From CAYVQE01 sp964633205 (GTDB lineage: Bacteria; Myxococcota; B64-G9): a stretch of DNA of 36,212 nucleotides. A model generated the notes under the pieces. It worked only from the letters and a program-made list of their open reading frames with translations. It did not search any database and was not told where the DNA came from. The position numbers were made by a program, and so were the translations under genes. Shown piece by piece: positions 8,604 to 17,514 of this stretch. How positions within the stretch are numbered: position 1 is the stretch's first letter; each line of letters begins with the position of its first letter. Location of the stretch: contig CAZWFN010000055.1 of NCBI GenBank assembly GCA_964633205.1, positions 1 through 36,212 on the forward strand, in the 5' to 3' direction.

Positions 8604-8912
8604 GCTGCCGATGGTAACCCGTTCGGCCGCAAATTTCACGCAAATGGCCGCGACAGCCTGGCGCAATAGAATGCCCTTGTATCTCGCGCGAAAACCGTGC
8701 TAGAAGGAACAAAATGCCAGCGGTTGCGCCTTGTTGTCGCGCAATGGGGCCGGGCCGGTCCCGGACCCGCCGGGGCGTCAGCGCAACTGGCTGATTGTCA
8801 AGGAGAAAAATCGGCAGCGGCTGACACTTATGGCATGCCTCTTGCAGAGAAACGACCAGGTCATCGTGTCCCAAAGCCGCAACCGGGTTCGAGCAAGGCA
8901 AAGGAGCCGTCC
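8604..8912. other. 309-base divergent intergenic region
   Basis: This gap separates the leftward M23 gene from the rightward ASH/vWA pair. It holds the sigma-54-type promoter at 8831-8846 and the AAGGAG ribosome-binding site at 8901-8906. I see no convincing promoter for the M23 gene and no coding sequence. Short repeated GCGCAA-type words (near 8661, 8738 and 8781) might be activator sites, but this is speculative. Confidence 0.6.
8831..8846 (+). promoter_or_regulatory. Sigma-54 (-24/-12) promoter for the ASH/vWA operon
   Basis: TGGCATG (8831-8837), four bases, TTGCA (8842-8846). This is one base from the -24/-12 consensus TGGCACG-N4-TTGCW, with the invariant GG and GC exactly ten bases apart. 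The predicted start is near 8857, giving a leader of about 55 bases before ATG 8913. Sigma-54 promoters need an AAA+ enhancer-binding activator, and none is encoded in this window. Confidence 0.7.
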
Positions 8913-11900
8913 ATGAGCTGGAACAAGTCGATACTGGTGGTGCTGTTGGCCTGTCTGCCGGCCATGTTCGCCTGTGACTGCGACAACTCGCCGGACATCA
9001 CCGCGGACGAGGCCCTGGCCGGCCGCTACCACCTGGGCAGCTCGGCCGAGGCGCCCGGCAGCGAATCCTTCGGCGAGGTGCCCGCCGGCGACGGCACCAA
9101 GACCGGGCAGCTGGCCGTGGATTTCGGCCTGGTCGACGTCAACACCCTGGCCACCCGCTACCTGTTCATCCGCAACGACGGCAACGCCAACCTCAACGTG
9201 GTCGGCGTTGAATGGGAGGATGGCTCGCACCCGGCCTTTGCCGTGGCCTGCCTGCGCGACGGCCAGTTCGATGCCGACTGCCGCTACGGCGACCAGGACT
9301 ACCTGACCATCGGCTCGGGCCAGGATCTGGTGGTCCAGATATCCTACTCGCCGGGCGAGGTCGGCGAGCACGCCGGCCGTTTCACCATCGCCAGCAACGC
9401 CAACGACTACTCCAACCTGATCGTCGATCTGAGCGGCCAGGCGGTCACCCCGGACATCCAGGTGTGCATCACCGACTGCGTCGGCGACCAGCAGGACGAG
9501 GACTGCCAGACCGGCAGCGAGCTGTGCAACGACGTGGCCGACGGCAACCTGGCGCTGGCCTTCGGCGATCTGGAGCACGGCCAGAGCCGCAGCCGCCAGG
9601 TGATCGTGCGCAACATCGGCGACCAGGTGCTCGAGGTGTCCACGCTGCAGATCAGCGGCGCCAACGCGCCGCAGTTCAGCCACTCGAGCCCGAGCGGCGA
9701 GCTGCCGGGCGAGCTGGCCCCGGACGACGAGACCGTGATCGAGGTGACCTACCAGCCCGGCACCGGCGGCGAGCACGCCGCCGCGCTGGAGATCATCTCC
9801 AGCGACGTCAACGAGGGCGAGGTGGCCGTCGACCTGCTGGGCCGTGGCCTGGCGCCGCGGGTCTGCCCCGATCCGCTGAGCATCGACTTCGGCAACGTGG
9901 CCGTGGGCGAGCCGCGCAGCGAGAGCTTCACCCTGACCAACTGCGGCCTGCTGGATCTGACCTTGCAGCAGCTGCGGCTGGCCGATGACGGCTCCGCCGA
10001 GTTCAGCCTGGTCGAGCCGCCGGCCACCCCGTTGGTGCTGGCGCCCGAGGAGTCGGTCGAGGTGCAGGTGCAGTACGCACCCGAGGCCCGCGGCAGCGAC
10101 ACCGGCGGGGTCGAGATCTACTCCGACGATCCGGCCTCCAACCCGGACAGCGGGCTGAGCGGCACCATCAGCCTGCGCGGCAACGGCATCGTGCGCGAGT
10201 GCCAGATGCAGGCCACGCCTTTCAGCCTCAACTTCGGCGGCGTGGTGCAGCAGCAGTCCGACACCATGATCCTGATGCTGTCGAACCAGGGCAACGACCT
10301 GTGCATCTACAACAGCTCGGCCATCACCACCAACTCGGCCGACGACGAGTTCTCCATCCTGGCCGCGCCGGCCGACGACACCGAGTTCGGCCCGGGCGAG
10401 ATCTTACAGATCGAGGTCCTGTACGCCCCCACCGCGCTGGGCGTGGACGAGGGGGTGCTGACCATCAGCGGCACCGACGTGGACGGGCCCGAGATCGAGG
10501 TGCCGCTGCTGGGCGAGGGCGTGGAGACCGCCGAGTGCCAGCTGACCCTGGAGCCGCAGCTGCTCAACTTCGGCATCACCAAGGTGGCCACCACCCGCTC
10601 GCTGATGATCACCCTGACCAACCAGGGCAACGCCGTCTGCCACGTGGACAAGCTGGTGCTGGGCCAGGTCGGCTTTCAGCTCCTCATGCCAGGCGATTTC
10701 GAGATCACCGGCGCGCCGGAAGTACCATTCGTGGTGGCCCGCCGCGGCCAGCCGGGCGATCAGGTCGACATCGAGGTGACCTTCGCCCCGGCACCGGAGA
10801 ACATGGAGATCCATGGTACCACCCTGTACGTGCACACCCCGGACATGACCGAGCCCATCCCCATGCAGCAAATGCTCGAGGGTTTGTGTCACGATCCAGA
10901 TGCCCCGATGCAGCCGGTCGGCGCCGGTGGCGGCTGCTCGCTGATCAGCGGCAACGCGGCCGAGTCGGACATCGAGGTGGTGCCGACCGAGCTGGACTTC
11001 GGCGTGGTCACGGTGGGCTGCAACTCGCCCGAGAGGCACGTCACCGTCTACAACCTCGGCGCCTATCCGCTGCTGATCGAGGACATCTACCTCGAGGATC
11101 CCAACGATCCCAACTTCGAGATCCGCTCGGCGCCCAGCACCACCCCGGATCCCTATGAACTCGAGGGCGGCCAGAGCTTCCAGGTGGTGCTGCGCTACCA
11201 CCCGCAGGACACCAACGTGCACCGCTCGGTGCTCTACCTGGTCTCCGACGCCTCCAACGAGCAGATGTACACCGTGCCCCTGTTCGGCCGCGGCACCCTG
11301 ATCTCGGATCAGACCGACGTGTTCCACCAGCCCACCGAGGTCAAGTCCGACGTGCTGTTCGTGATCGACAACTCGGGCTCCATGGGCTGGGCCCAGAGCG
11401 AGCTGGCCGACAACTTCTCCTCGTTCATCAACTGGGCGATCACCCTGGAGGTCGACTACCACATCGGTGTCATCGCCAGCGAGGTCAACGACCCCGAGAC
11501 CGACCAGGGCGATCCGCCGCGCGACATCTACCCCGGCGTGCTGGTCCAGGCGCCGAACCGGCCCAAGATCATCACCAACCAGACGCCGGACCTGCAGGCC
11601 GCCTTCAGCGAGAACGCCCACATCGGCACCTGCTGCTCGGACGAGCAGGAGGCCGGGCTGGAGGCCGCCTGGATGGCGCTGAGCGAGCCGCTGATCTCCG
11701 ATCCGGCGGCCAACGCCGGTTTTCTGCGCGAGGACGCCAAGCTCTACATCATCTGCCTGAGCGACGAGCAGGACCAGTCGCGCGGCAACCCCGACTTCTA
11801 CGTCGACTACTTCTCGTCCATCAAGGGCTACCGCAACACCGACATGATGAAGGTCTCGGCCATCGTCGGCGATTCGCCGAACGGCTGTGGCAACGACACC

Positions 11901-12242
11901 GCCGACAGCGGCAGCCGCTACATCGAGGTGGCCAACCGCACCGGCGGCATCTTCGAGTCCATCTGCACCAGCAACTGGTCCAACGCGCTGGAGAACCTGG
12001 GTATCGACGCCTTCACCGCCATCCGCGAGTTCCCGCTGTCGCGCCCGGCCGACCCGGCCACCATCAGCGTCACCGTCGAGGGCGCGCCGGTGGGACAAGC
12101 CAGCTGCAACGATCCGGACGATGCGGCCTGCCAGGACGGCTGGATCTACATCCCGGACACCAATACGGTATACTTCGGCGACGACGTGGTGCCGGAGCGG
12201 GGCGAGCGCATCGAGATCAGCTACACCGCCCAGTGTCTCTAG
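8913..12242 (+). CDS. Multi-ASH-domain (choice-of-anchor D) protein with C-terminal vWA domain, copy 1
   Basis: 1109 residues. ATG 8913 has AAGGAG six bases upstream. A signal sequence ends in a C-x-C-D motif (C21, C23); the lipobox is imperfect, so lipid anchoring is likely but not certain. About six ASH/choice-of-anchor-D type beta domains follow (roughly 45-160, 190-300, 310-420, 425-540, 545-660, 690-800), each with an 'l.FG.v..g......v...N.G' core. A von Willebrand A domain then spans about 812-1040 with a MIDAS DxSxS motif at D819 (DNSGSMG), followed by a small beta domain ending SYTAQCL. Many paired Cys suggest disulfides and so an extracytoplasmic place. vWA/MIDAS domains bind ligands through a metal ion; adhesion or surface assembly is a reasonable but unproven role. 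A paralogue lies 49 bases downstream. Confidence 0.9.
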   Translation: MSWNKSILVVLLACLPAMFACDCDNSPDITADEALAGRYHLGSSAEAPGSESFGEVPAGDGTKTGQLAVDFGLVDVNTLATRYLFIRNDGNANLNVVGVEWEDGSHPAFAVACLRDGQFDADCRYGDQDYLTIGSGQDLVVQISYSPGEVGEHAGRFTIASNANDYSNLIVDLSGQAVTPDIQVCITDCVGDQQDEDCQTGSELCNDVADGNLALAFGDLEHGQSRSRQVIVRNIGDQVLEVSTLQISGANAPQFSHSSPSGELPGELAPDDETVIEVTYQPGTGGEHAAALEIISSDVNEGEVAVDLLGRGLAPRVCPDPLSIDFGNVAVGEPRSESFTLTNCGLLDLTLQQLRLADDGSAEFSLVEPPATPLVLAPEESVEVQVQYAPEARGSDTGGVEIYSDDPASNPDSGLSGTISLRGNGIVRECQMQATPFSLNFGGVVQQQSDTMILMLSNQGNDLCIYNSSAITTNSADDEFSILAAPADDTEFGPGEILQIEVLYAPTALGVDEGVLTISGTDVDGPEIEVPLLGEGVETAECQLTLEPQLLNFGITKVATTRSLMITLTNQGNAVCHVDKLVLGQVGFQLLMPGDFEITGAPEVPFVVARRGQPGDQVDIEVTFAPAPENMEIHGTTLYVHTPDMTEPIPMQQMLEGLCHDPDAPMQPVGAGGGCSLISGNAAESDIEVVPTELDFGVVTVGCNSPERHVTVYNLGAYPLLIEDIYLEDPNDPNFEIRSAPSTTPDPYELEGGQSFQVVLRYHPQDTNVHRSVLYLVSDASNEQMYTVPLFGRGTLISDQTDVFHQPTEVKSDVLFVIDNSGSMGWAQSELADNFSSFINWAITLEVDYHIGVIASEVNDPETDQGDPPRDIYPGVLVQAPNRPKIITNQTPDLQAAFSENAHIGTCCSDEQEAGLEAAWMALSEPLISDPAANAGFLREDAKLYIICLSDEQDQSRGNPDFYVDYFSSIKGYRNTDMMKVSAIVGDSPNGCGNDTADSGSRYIEVANRTGGIFESICTSNWSNALENLGIDAFTAIREFPLSRPADPATISVTVEGAPVGQASCNDPDDAACQDGWIYIPDTNTVYFGDDVVPERGERIEISYTAQCL

Positions 12243-12291
12243 CGCCCGGCCGCGCTCCTTCGCCCGCAATCTGCCGATCGGGAGGTCTCCG

Positions 12292-15200
12292 ATGCGCAAC
12301 CATGGAACCCTGTTCTTCCTCTCCGGCCCGCTGCTGTTCGCGCTGGCCATGAACTGCGGCTGTGACGACGACAGCGGCCGCCTGACCCAGAGCGCGCCCC
12401 GCATCGAGCGCTACCACCTGGGCGGGGAACAGACCGCACCCGGCGATCTGGGCGACTACGCCGAGACCCCGGAGTCGGGCGAGCTCAGCGTGGACTTCGG
12501 GCTGACCGACGTCGACACCGTGGCCCGGCGCTACCTGTTTTTGCGCAATGGCGGCAAGAGCGACCTGGTGCTGTCGGCGGCCGAGCTCACCGAGGACTCC
12601 AGCACCGATTTCTCGGTCAACTGCGACGCCGGCGACGGCATGTACGGCGACTGCCCGCCGGCCGGCGAGGCCCGCATCGCGGCCATCTCCGGCAGCGACC
12701 TGGTCATCGAGCTGGCCTACGCGCCACGCGATCTGGGCCCGGACGAGGGTACCGCGCTGCTGACGCTCAACGCGATCGATCACAAGAGCCTGACCATCCA
12801 CATGACCGGCGAGGGCGTCACCCCCGAGATCGAGGTCTGCGTCACCGATTGCACCGGCGACGAGTCGGGTGCCGAGTGCAGCGCCGCCGGCCCCATCTGC
12901 AACGACGCGGTGGCACCGCAGGATCTGAGCGTGCCCTTCGGCGACGCCGACATGGACACCCGGGTGGTGCGCCAGGTGACCATCCGCAACCAGGGCGACC
13001 GGCCGCTGCAGATCACCTCGCTGGGGTTTTCCACGGGCGACTACAACCAGTTCGGCCTGGACAAGGGCGGGGCCGAGCTGCCCGGGGAGCTGCCGGCCGG
13101 CCAGGAGGTGACCATAGAGGTCTACTACGATCCGGGCACCGGCGGCGAGCACCGGACCAACCTGCAGATCGTGTCCAACGACGTCAACGAGCGCGAGATC
13201 AAGCTGGTGCTCAGCGGCCGCGGCATGGCGCCGCGGGCCTGCCCCGAGCCGCTGGTGCTGGATTTCGGCAACGTGGCCACCGGCGACAGCGCCAGCGAGA
13301 GCTTCACCGTGACCAACTGCGGCCTGCTGCAGCTCGAACTCAGCCAGCTGGCCCTGGCCGCCAACACCTCGGCCGACTTCAGCCTGGTCAGCGACCCGGC
13401 CCCGGTCTCGCTGGCAGCGGGCGAGTCGGCCGCGGTGGAGGTCGAGTACCACCCGGCGGCGGCCGGCACCGACTCCGGCGGGGTGGAGCTGTACACCAAC
13501 GACCCGGCCTCGGATCCCGACAGCGGGCTGACCGGTACGGTCACCTTGCTCGGCTCCTCGGTGCCGCGGGCCTGCGACATCCAGGCCACCCCCTTCGCGG
13601 TCACCTTCGGCTCGGTGGTGCAGGGCGAGACCGCGTCGATCGACCTGCTGGTGACCAACCAGGGCAGCGACACCTGCACCCTGAACGACGTGGCCATCAC
13701 CGCCAACTCGGCCGACGACGAGTTTTCGCTGGGCCAGCTGCCCAGCCCCAACAGCGACTTCGAGCCCGGCGACAGCTTGCTGGTGGAGGTGATCTACAGC
13801 CCGGTCGACCTGGGCCACGACATCGGTACCCTGACCCTGTACGGCAACGACAAGGACAGCGACGAGATCCACGTCGACCTCAACGGCGACGGGGTCGACG
13901 CCGCGGTCTGCGACCTGCAGATCGCGCCCACCCCGATGCAGTTCGGCACCACCAAGCTCAACCAGACCCGCTCGCTGGTGCTGACCGCGGTCAACAACGG
14001 CCTGGCGCCGTGCACGGTCAGTGGGGTGGAGATCTACCACCACTTCATGCCCGGCATGATCGCCGGCAGCGAGTTCGAGAAGACGGCCGGGGCGCCGGGC
14101 GGCTCCTTCGTGCTCAACCCCCGCGGCCAGCCCAACGACCGCCACGAGATCGAGATCACCTTCGCCCCCACCATCGCGGGCCAGCAGTTGGGCCAGCTGT
14201 GGCTGCACACCGACGACGACCCCGACTTCCAGGTCCAGGGCATGGGCTGCGTCGGCCCGGGCATGCAGCCGCCGCAGCTGGGCGACGCCTGCGTCAACCT
14301 GACCGGTCTGGCGGCCAAGTCCGACATCGAGGTGGTGCCCGACGAGCTGGACTTCGGCGTGGTCACCCTGGGCTGCAACTCGCCCGAGCTGCACGTGACG
14401 GTCTACAACCTGGGCGGCATCGCGCTCGAGGTCGCGGACATCTACCTCGAGGACCCCGCCGACCCCAACTTCGAGATCATGGCCGCGCCGCAGACGCCCT
14501 TCAGCCTGGGCGGCGGCCAGGACTTCCAGGTGCGGCTGCGCTACCATCCCCAGGACACCAACCCGCACCGCAGCGCGCTGTACATCGTCTCCGACGCCTC
14601 CAACGACGACATGCTGATCGTGCCGCTGCTCGGCCGCGGCACCGACATCTCGGACCAGACCGACGTGTTCCACCAGCCCACCGAGGTCAAGTCCGACGTG
14701 CTGTTCGTGGTGGACAACTCGGGCTCCATGGGCGAGGAGCAGGATGCGTTGGCCGACAACTTCGACTCCTTCATCCAGCACGCCATCAGCCTGCAGGTCG
14801 ACTACCACATCGGCGTCATCGCCACCGAGGTCAACGCCTCGGAGACCGGCCAGGGCGATCCGCCGCGCGACATCCACCCCGGCGTGCTGGTCCAGGCGCC
14901 CAACCGGCCCAAGATCATCACCAACAACACGCCTGACGTCACCAATGCCTTCCAGGACAACATCCAGATCGGCACCTGCTGCTCGGACGAGCAGGAGGCC
15001 GGGCTGGAGGCGGCCTGGATGGCGTTGAGCGAGCCCAACGTCAGCGACCCCACGGCCAACGGCGGCTTTTTGCGCGAGGACGCCAAGCTCTACATCATCT
15101 GCGTGTCCGACGAGCAGGACCAGTCGCGCGGCGATCCGGACTTCTACGTCGACTTCTTCTCGTCCATCAAGGGATTCCGCAACCCGGAGCGCATGGCCGT

Positions 15201-15576
15201 CTCGGCCGTGGTGGGCGACCCGGGCGGCTGCGACGGCGCCGGCGGTTCGGCCAGCGAGGGCACCCGCTACATCGAGGTGGCCAACCGCAGCGGCGGCATC
15301 TTCGAGTCCATCTGCACCAGCAACTGGTCGCAGGCGCTGCAGAACCTGGGCTTCGACGCCTTCGCCGCCATCCGCGAGTTCCCGCTGTCGCGTCCGGCCG
15401 AGCAGGGCTCGCTGTCGGTCACCGTCGAGGGCGCGCCGGTGGGCCAGGCCTCCTGCGACGGCTGCGCCGACGGCTGGACCTACTACCCGGACACCAACAG
15501 CATCTTCTTCGGCGACGACGTGGTGCCCGAGCGCGGCGATACCATCGAGGTCTCCTACACCGCCGCCTGCCTGTAG
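12292..15576 (+). CDS. Multi-ASH-domain protein with C-terminal vWA domain, copy 2
   Basis: 1094 residues with the same order of domains as copy 1: signal sequence ending in C-x-C-D (C22, C24), about six ASH-type domains, a vWA domain with MIDAS D808 (DNSGSMGEEQ), and a C-terminal beta domain ending SYTAACL. Start ATG 12292 is preceded by GGAGGT at 12281-12286. The two copies differ clearly in their N-terminal ASH domains but are almost identical in the vWA half, including at synonymous sites: 54 bases starting at 14656 are identical to copy 1 from 11310. The 49-base spacing suggests one transcript from the sigma-54 promoter at 8831. Like copy 1 it is Cys-rich and presumably displayed outside the cytoplasm. 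Function not known. Confidence 0.9.
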   Translation: MRNHGTLFFLSGPLLFALAMNCGCDDDSGRLTQSAPRIERYHLGGEQTAPGDLGDYAETPESGELSVDFGLTDVDTVARRYLFLRNGGKSDLVLSAAELTEDSSTDFSVNCDAGDGMYGDCPPAGEARIAAISGSDLVIELAYAPRDLGPDEGTALLTLNAIDHKSLTIHMTGEGVTPEIEVCVTDCTGDESGAECSAAGPICNDAVAPQDLSVPFGDADMDTRVVRQVTIRNQGDRPLQITSLGFSTGDYNQFGLDKGGAELPGELPAGQEVTIEVYYDPGTGGEHRTNLQIVSNDVNEREIKLVLSGRGMAPRACPEPLVLDFGNVATGDSASESFTVTNCGLLQLELSQLALAANTSADFSLVSDPAPVSLAAGESAAVEVEYHPAAAGTDSGGVELYTNDPASDPDSGLTGTVTLLGSSVPRACDIQATPFAVTFGSVVQGETASIDLLVTNQGSDTCTLNDVAITANSADDEFSLGQLPSPNSDFEPGDSLLVEVIYSPVDLGHDIGTLTLYGNDKDSDEIHVDLNGDGVDAAVCDLQIAPTPMQFGTTKLNQTRSLVLTAVNNGLAPCTVSGVEIYHHFMPGMIAGSEFEKTAGAPGGSFVLNPRGQPNDRHEIEITFAPTIAGQQLGQLWLHTDDDPDFQVQGMGCVGPGMQPPQLGDACVNLTGLAAKSDIEVVPDELDFGVVTLGCNSPELHVTVYNLGGIALEVADIYLEDPADPNFEIMAAPQTPFSLGGGQDFQVRLRYHPQDTNPHRSALYIVSDASNDDMLIVPLLGRGTDISDQTDVFHQPTEVKSDVLFVVDNSGSMGEEQDALADNFDSFIQHAISLQVDYHIGVIATEVNASETGQGDPPRDIHPGVLVQAPNRPKIITNNTPDVTNAFQDNIQIGTCCSDEQEAGLEAAWMALSEPNVSDPTANGGFLREDAKLYIICVSDEQDQSRGDPDFYVDFFSSIKGFRNPERMAVSAVVGDPGGCDGAGGSASEGTRYIEVANRSGGIFESICTSNWSQALQNLGFDAFAAIREFPLSRPAEQGSLSVTVEGAPVGQASCDGCADGWTYYPDTNSIFFGDDVVPERGDTIEVSYTAACL

Positions 15577-15637
15577 TCGAGAATCCGGCGCTTGGCGCCT
15601 ACGGGCGGGGATAAACCCGCCCCTACGTTTCGAGAAT
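15577..15637. repeat. Double-hairpin palindromic element flanked by 8-base direct repeats
   Basis: Between copy 2 and the Memo gene lie two hairpins: GGCGC-TTG-GCGCC (15587-15599) and GGGCGGG-GATAAA-CCCGCCC (15603-15622). They are bounded by the direct repeat TCGAGAAT at 15577-15584 and 15630-15637. The second hairpin, with TAC/GTAG edges, resembles small dispersed palindromes found in many high-GC genomes. It may also act as the terminator of the ASH/vWA operon, though no T tract follows. Confidence 0.6.
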
Positions 15638-15704
15638 GGCAGAATCCGAATGGCAGATGTCATTCGGGGGCCACGAGTTCAACGGCAAGAGTGGACGGTG
15701 CACC

Positions 15705-17504
15705 ATGCGCGGATTTCGTACCTGCTTGAGCGCCGCGGTCCTGGTGCTCGCGGCGGCGCCGCTGCTGGCGGCCAGCTGCGAGCAGAACCGGCCGCCGGCC
15801 GACGATGACACAAAGCGGCCGGCCCGGCCGGCCGCCGAGGAGCCCGCCATGAAAGACCGGGCCGAAGCCGAAGCCGCCCGGCCCGCCGCCCGCGACGTGT
15901 TCGCCCCGCAGGTGGCCGGCCGCTTCTATCCCGGCGACGCCGAGAAGCTGCGCGCCGAGCTCGCCGGTTACCTGGACGCGACCGCCGGCGACCAGCAGCG
16001 CCTGCCCGGCGATCTGCTGGGCATCGTGGTGCCGCATGCCGGCACCCCCTACTCCGGTCCGGTGGCCGGCCACGCCTTCGCCCAGCTGCGCGGCCGCGGC
16101 TTCCAGCGGGTGGTGGTGCTGGGCCCGGCCCACCGCCGCCGCTTCGCCACGCCGGCGCTGCTGGACGCCGATGCCTACCGCACCCCGTTGGGCGCCATCC
16201 CCATCGACCGCGCCGGGGTGCGGGCGCTGGCCGCCAGCGGCGCCGCCCGCATCGACCGCGACAAGTTCAGCGGCGAGCACGCGCTGGAGGTCGAGCTGCC
16301 CTTTTTGCAGGTGGCCCTGGACGGGTTCGAGCTGGTGCCGCTGATGATCTCCGGGCTGGAGCGCGAAGGCGCCCGCGCGCTGGCGGCCGCCCTGGCCGAT
16401 GCCTTTCCCGGCCGCGACACCCTGTTCGTGGCCTCGACCGACCTGTCCCACGACTTCCCCTACGAGGTGGCCCGGGCCATGGATCGCACCGCTGTGCAGC
16501 ACATTCGGGACATCGACCCGGCCGGGCTGTACGCCGCCCAGCAGGCCTTCCGCCGCGCCCGGGGCGACATCCGGCTGGGACCCGACGGCGGGCTGCAGCC
16601 GGCCTGCGCCCAGCTCTGCGGCCTGGGCCCGGTGCTGACCCTGCTGGAGCTGGCGCGGCATTTCGGCCCGGCCGAGGCCGCGGTGCTCGACCTGCGCAAC
16701 TCGGGCGACATCGTCGGCGATCGCGACAGCCGCATCGTGGGCTACGCCGCGGTGGCGCTGCGGCTCGAAAAGCCGCGGCCGACGACCGCCGCGACGACCG
16801 ACGAGGCCGAAGATGGAGGAGAGGCCGCCGCTGGCTCGGATGCCGCGGAAGACGCGGAGGGCACAGACGAGGCGGACGAGTCGGCCGCGCCGGGCGATGC
16901 GGCCGGCGCGGCCGCGGACTACCTGGGTGCTGCGGCCGAGCGCGCCCTGCTGCGCATCGCCCGGCGCAGCCTGGAGGCCTATCTGGGCGACGGCCAGCGC
17001 ATCGCGCTCGAGCCGGCCGACGACAAGCTCGCCCGACCCGGCGCCGCTTTCGTCACCCTGCGCCGCGACGGCCGGCTGCGCGGCTGCATCGGCCACATGG
17101 AGCCGACCGCGCCGCTGTGGCAGATGGTACGCGATCGGGCCATCGACGCCGCGGTCCGCGACTCCCGCTTCCCCGCGCTGAGCGCCGAGGAGCTCGATGA
17201 AATCGATATCGAGATCTCGGTGCTCACCCCGCGCCAGCCGGTGAGCGATCCGCTGGCCGAGATCGAGATCGGCCGCGACGGGGTCTGGCTGCGCCTCGGC
17301 AGCCACCGCGGCGTGTTTTTGCCCCAGGTGCCGGTGGAGCAGGGCTGGAAGACCGTCGAGCAGTATCTCGCCCACCTGTGCCGCAAGGCCCACATCTTCC
17401 AGCGCGGCTGCTGGCGCGCAGACCAGGCCGAGATCCAACGCTTCCAGGCCATCGTCTTCTCAGAGGCGGAACTGGAAAAGGAAGCCGGGGACGAGGCGCC
17501 GTAG
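15705..17504 (+). CDS. Memo-AMMECR1 fusion protein with lipoprotein-type signal
   Basis: 599 residues from ATG 15705. Residues 1-25 form a signal peptide ending LLAASC (C25), so a lipoprotein. Residues about 65-345 are a Memo domain: H111 (PHAGTPYSG), H143 (GPAH) and C305 (QLCGLG) match human MEMO1 His49, His81 and Cys244 in kind and in spacing (32 and 162 apart), and FSGEHALEVELPFLQ and STDLSHDF are family motifs. After an acidic linker (about 350-405), an AMMECR1 domain (about 410-585) carries LRGCIGHM with C461. Memo, AMMECR1 and a radical SAM enzyme form the 'AmmeMemoRadiSam' set in bacteria and archaea; the radical SAM partner is not in this window. The metal-binding residues are intact, so it is probably active, but its substrate is unknown. 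Export is unusual for this family. Confidence 0.9.
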   Translation: MRGFRTCLSAAVLVLAAAPLLAASCEQNRPPADDDTKRPARPAAEEPAMKDRAEAEAARPAARDVFAPQVAGRFYPGDAEKLRAELAGYLDATAGDQQRLPGDLLGIVVPHAGTPYSGPVAGHAFAQLRGRGFQRVVVLGPAHRRRFATPALLDADAYRTPLGAIPIDRAGVRALAASGAARIDRDKFSGEHALEVELPFLQVALDGFELVPLMISGLEREGARALAAALADAFPGRDTLFVASTDLSHDFPYEVARAMDRTAVQHIRDIDPAGLYAAQQAFRRARGDIRLGPDGGLQPACAQLCGLGPVLTLLELARHFGPAEAAVLDLRNSGDIVGDRDSRIVGYAAVALRLEKPRPTTAATTDEAEDGGEAAAGSDAAEDAEGTDEADESAAPGDAAGAAADYLGAAAERALLRIARRSLEAYLGDGQRIALEPADDKLARPGAAFVTLRRDGRLRGCIGHMEPTAPLWQMVRDRAIDAAVRDSRFPALSAEELDEIDIEISVLTPRQPVSDPLAEIEIGRDGVWLRLGSHRGVFLPQVPVEQGWKTVEQYLAHLCRKAHIFQRGCWRADQAEIQRFQAIVFSEAELEKEAGDEAP

Positions 17505-17514
17505 CCGCTCCGGC

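Noticed and set aside
6292..8901. A 2.6-kb open frame on the minus strand spanning the aminotransferase and M23 genes
   Set aside because: It crosses two genes with firm domain motifs in another frame and is Arg/Pro/Ala-rich without any motif; a GC-driven shadow.
12217..15663. A very long minus-strand open frame opposite ASH/vWA copy 2
   Set aside because: Composition is a shadow of Asp/Gly/Val codons (runs of VDVGV, LVVAG type). No ribosome site or motif supports it.
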